Source of the DNA: Desulfobacterales bacterium CG23_combo_of_CG06-09_8_20_14_all_51_8
GTDB taxonomy: Bacteria > Desulfobacterota > Desulfobacteria > Desulfobacterales > Desulfosalsimonadaceae
NCBI GenBank assembly: GCA_002772195.1
Contig: PCSG01000439.1
Location: 1 to 5,832 of the forward strand
Reading direction: 5' to 3'
DNA length: 5,832 bases
In this document: piece after piece, positions 5,554 to 5,832 of the stretch
Numbering within the stretch: the stretch's first letter is position 1
Layout: each line of letters begins with the position of its first letter
Notes under the pieces: generated by a model
The model's input: only the letters and a program-made list of their open reading frames with translations
Told to the model about the DNA's origin: nothing
Databases searched by the model: none
Translations under genes and position numbers: made by a program

Positions 5554-5832
5554 TTATTTATTGGCGCAAAAAAAATTTTTAAGAAATAAACAGAAGCAGC
5601 ATTGTTTAGGTGACTCAAACGTTTTTTCGAATAAGTAAACAGTATGATTTACGCTTGCCATAAAACAACATGTAGTCTCTATTTTTCCTTTAATCACGCC
5701 AAGGTCAAGATCCTCATCATTGTTAATTTCATAGTTAATTCCTATGGTCACAAAATTCAGTTGGATTTTGCCATTCCCGGCATATTCAAGGAGGCCATGG
5801 TAAGTTTTTCCGGCAAATTTGGTAAATTTATC
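5554..5832 (-). pseudogene. Broken gene fragment, possibly N-terminal part of an ApeA-like HEPN defence protein
   Basis: The frame is open from the right edge to a TAA at 5556-5554, giving 92 residues. A GTG at 5751 is in frame but internal; the real start lies beyond 5832. The segment GKTYHGLLEYAGNGKIQLNF, then DLGVIKGKIET and NHTVYLFEKTFES, has the layout of the ApeA N-terminal domain: a G-x-L strand, an I-x-G turn and a V-x-L-F strand. The last residues (CCFCLFLKNFFCANK) are Cys/Phe-rich and do not look like a natural continuation. In another frame, 5523-5465 encodes FQANIILRIVLGITF, which could be the next strand of the same domain and points to frameshift decay before the repeats begin near 5422. 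The DNA is more AT-rich than the operon genes, suggesting acquisition by transfer. The family call is weak; the sign of a partial or truncated frame is stronger. Confidence 0.35.

Noticed and set aside
5430..5618. 62-codon minus-strand frame downstream of the broken gene
   Set aside because: It overlaps the end of the broken frame in a different register, shows no family pattern, and runs into the repeat region; the other alternative frame gives a better continuation.

Overview
The window looks like a piece of a Gram-negative bacterial chromosome of moderate GC content. The pairing of a CNNM/CorB-type transporter with an RNase II-type exonuclease, and the general codon style, would suit a Desulfobacterota (deltaproteobacterial sulfate-reducer-like) genome. 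That assignment is a guess from style, not from a marker gene.

Layout: (1) 1-917, minus strand: the N-terminal 305 residues (whole membrane domain) of an MdlA/YheI-type ABC exporter half-transporter that runs off the left edge. (2) 918-1249: a divergent intergenic region holding a good sigma70-like promoter firing rightwards (1106-1134) and a 27-codon leader ORF (1166-1249) with its own Shine-Dalgarno. The leader's TAA abuts the ATG of the next gene. (3) 1250-2491 and 2491-4479, plus strand: a tight two-gene operon (TAATG overlap) of a CNNM/DUF21-CBS-CorC_HlyC membrane protein (CorB-like, probable Mg2+/divalent cation transporter) and an RNase II/R-family 3'-5' exoribonuclease with all four catalytic aspartates. 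(4) 4493-5094, minus strand, converging on the operon with a 13-nt gap: a toxin-first type II toxin-antitoxin module. A Gp49/HigB-like RelE-superfamily toxin overlaps an XRE (HTH_37-like) antitoxin by ATGA. A 12-bp-arm AT palindrome lies over a predicted promoter just upstream, and that promoter may give a leaderless toxin mRNA. (5) 5131-5832: an accessory-looking stretch with no intact gene. It holds a large imperfect inverted repeat (5172-5371), an adjoining A/T-rich hairpin (5369-5422), and at the right edge a broken minus-strand reading frame (5554-5832, possibly decaying further to 5462). That frame weakly resembles the N-terminal domain of ApeA-like HEPN anti-phage proteins.

The left two thirds are ordinary housekeeping genes. 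The right third (TA module, repeats, decayed gene) reads as a small accessory island attached to the 3' end of the RNase gene. The most interesting candidates for new biology are the leader ORF with alternative hairpins ahead of a cation-transporter gene, the promoter/operator palindrome of the TA module, and the split inverted-repeat element next to a possible defence-gene remnant.
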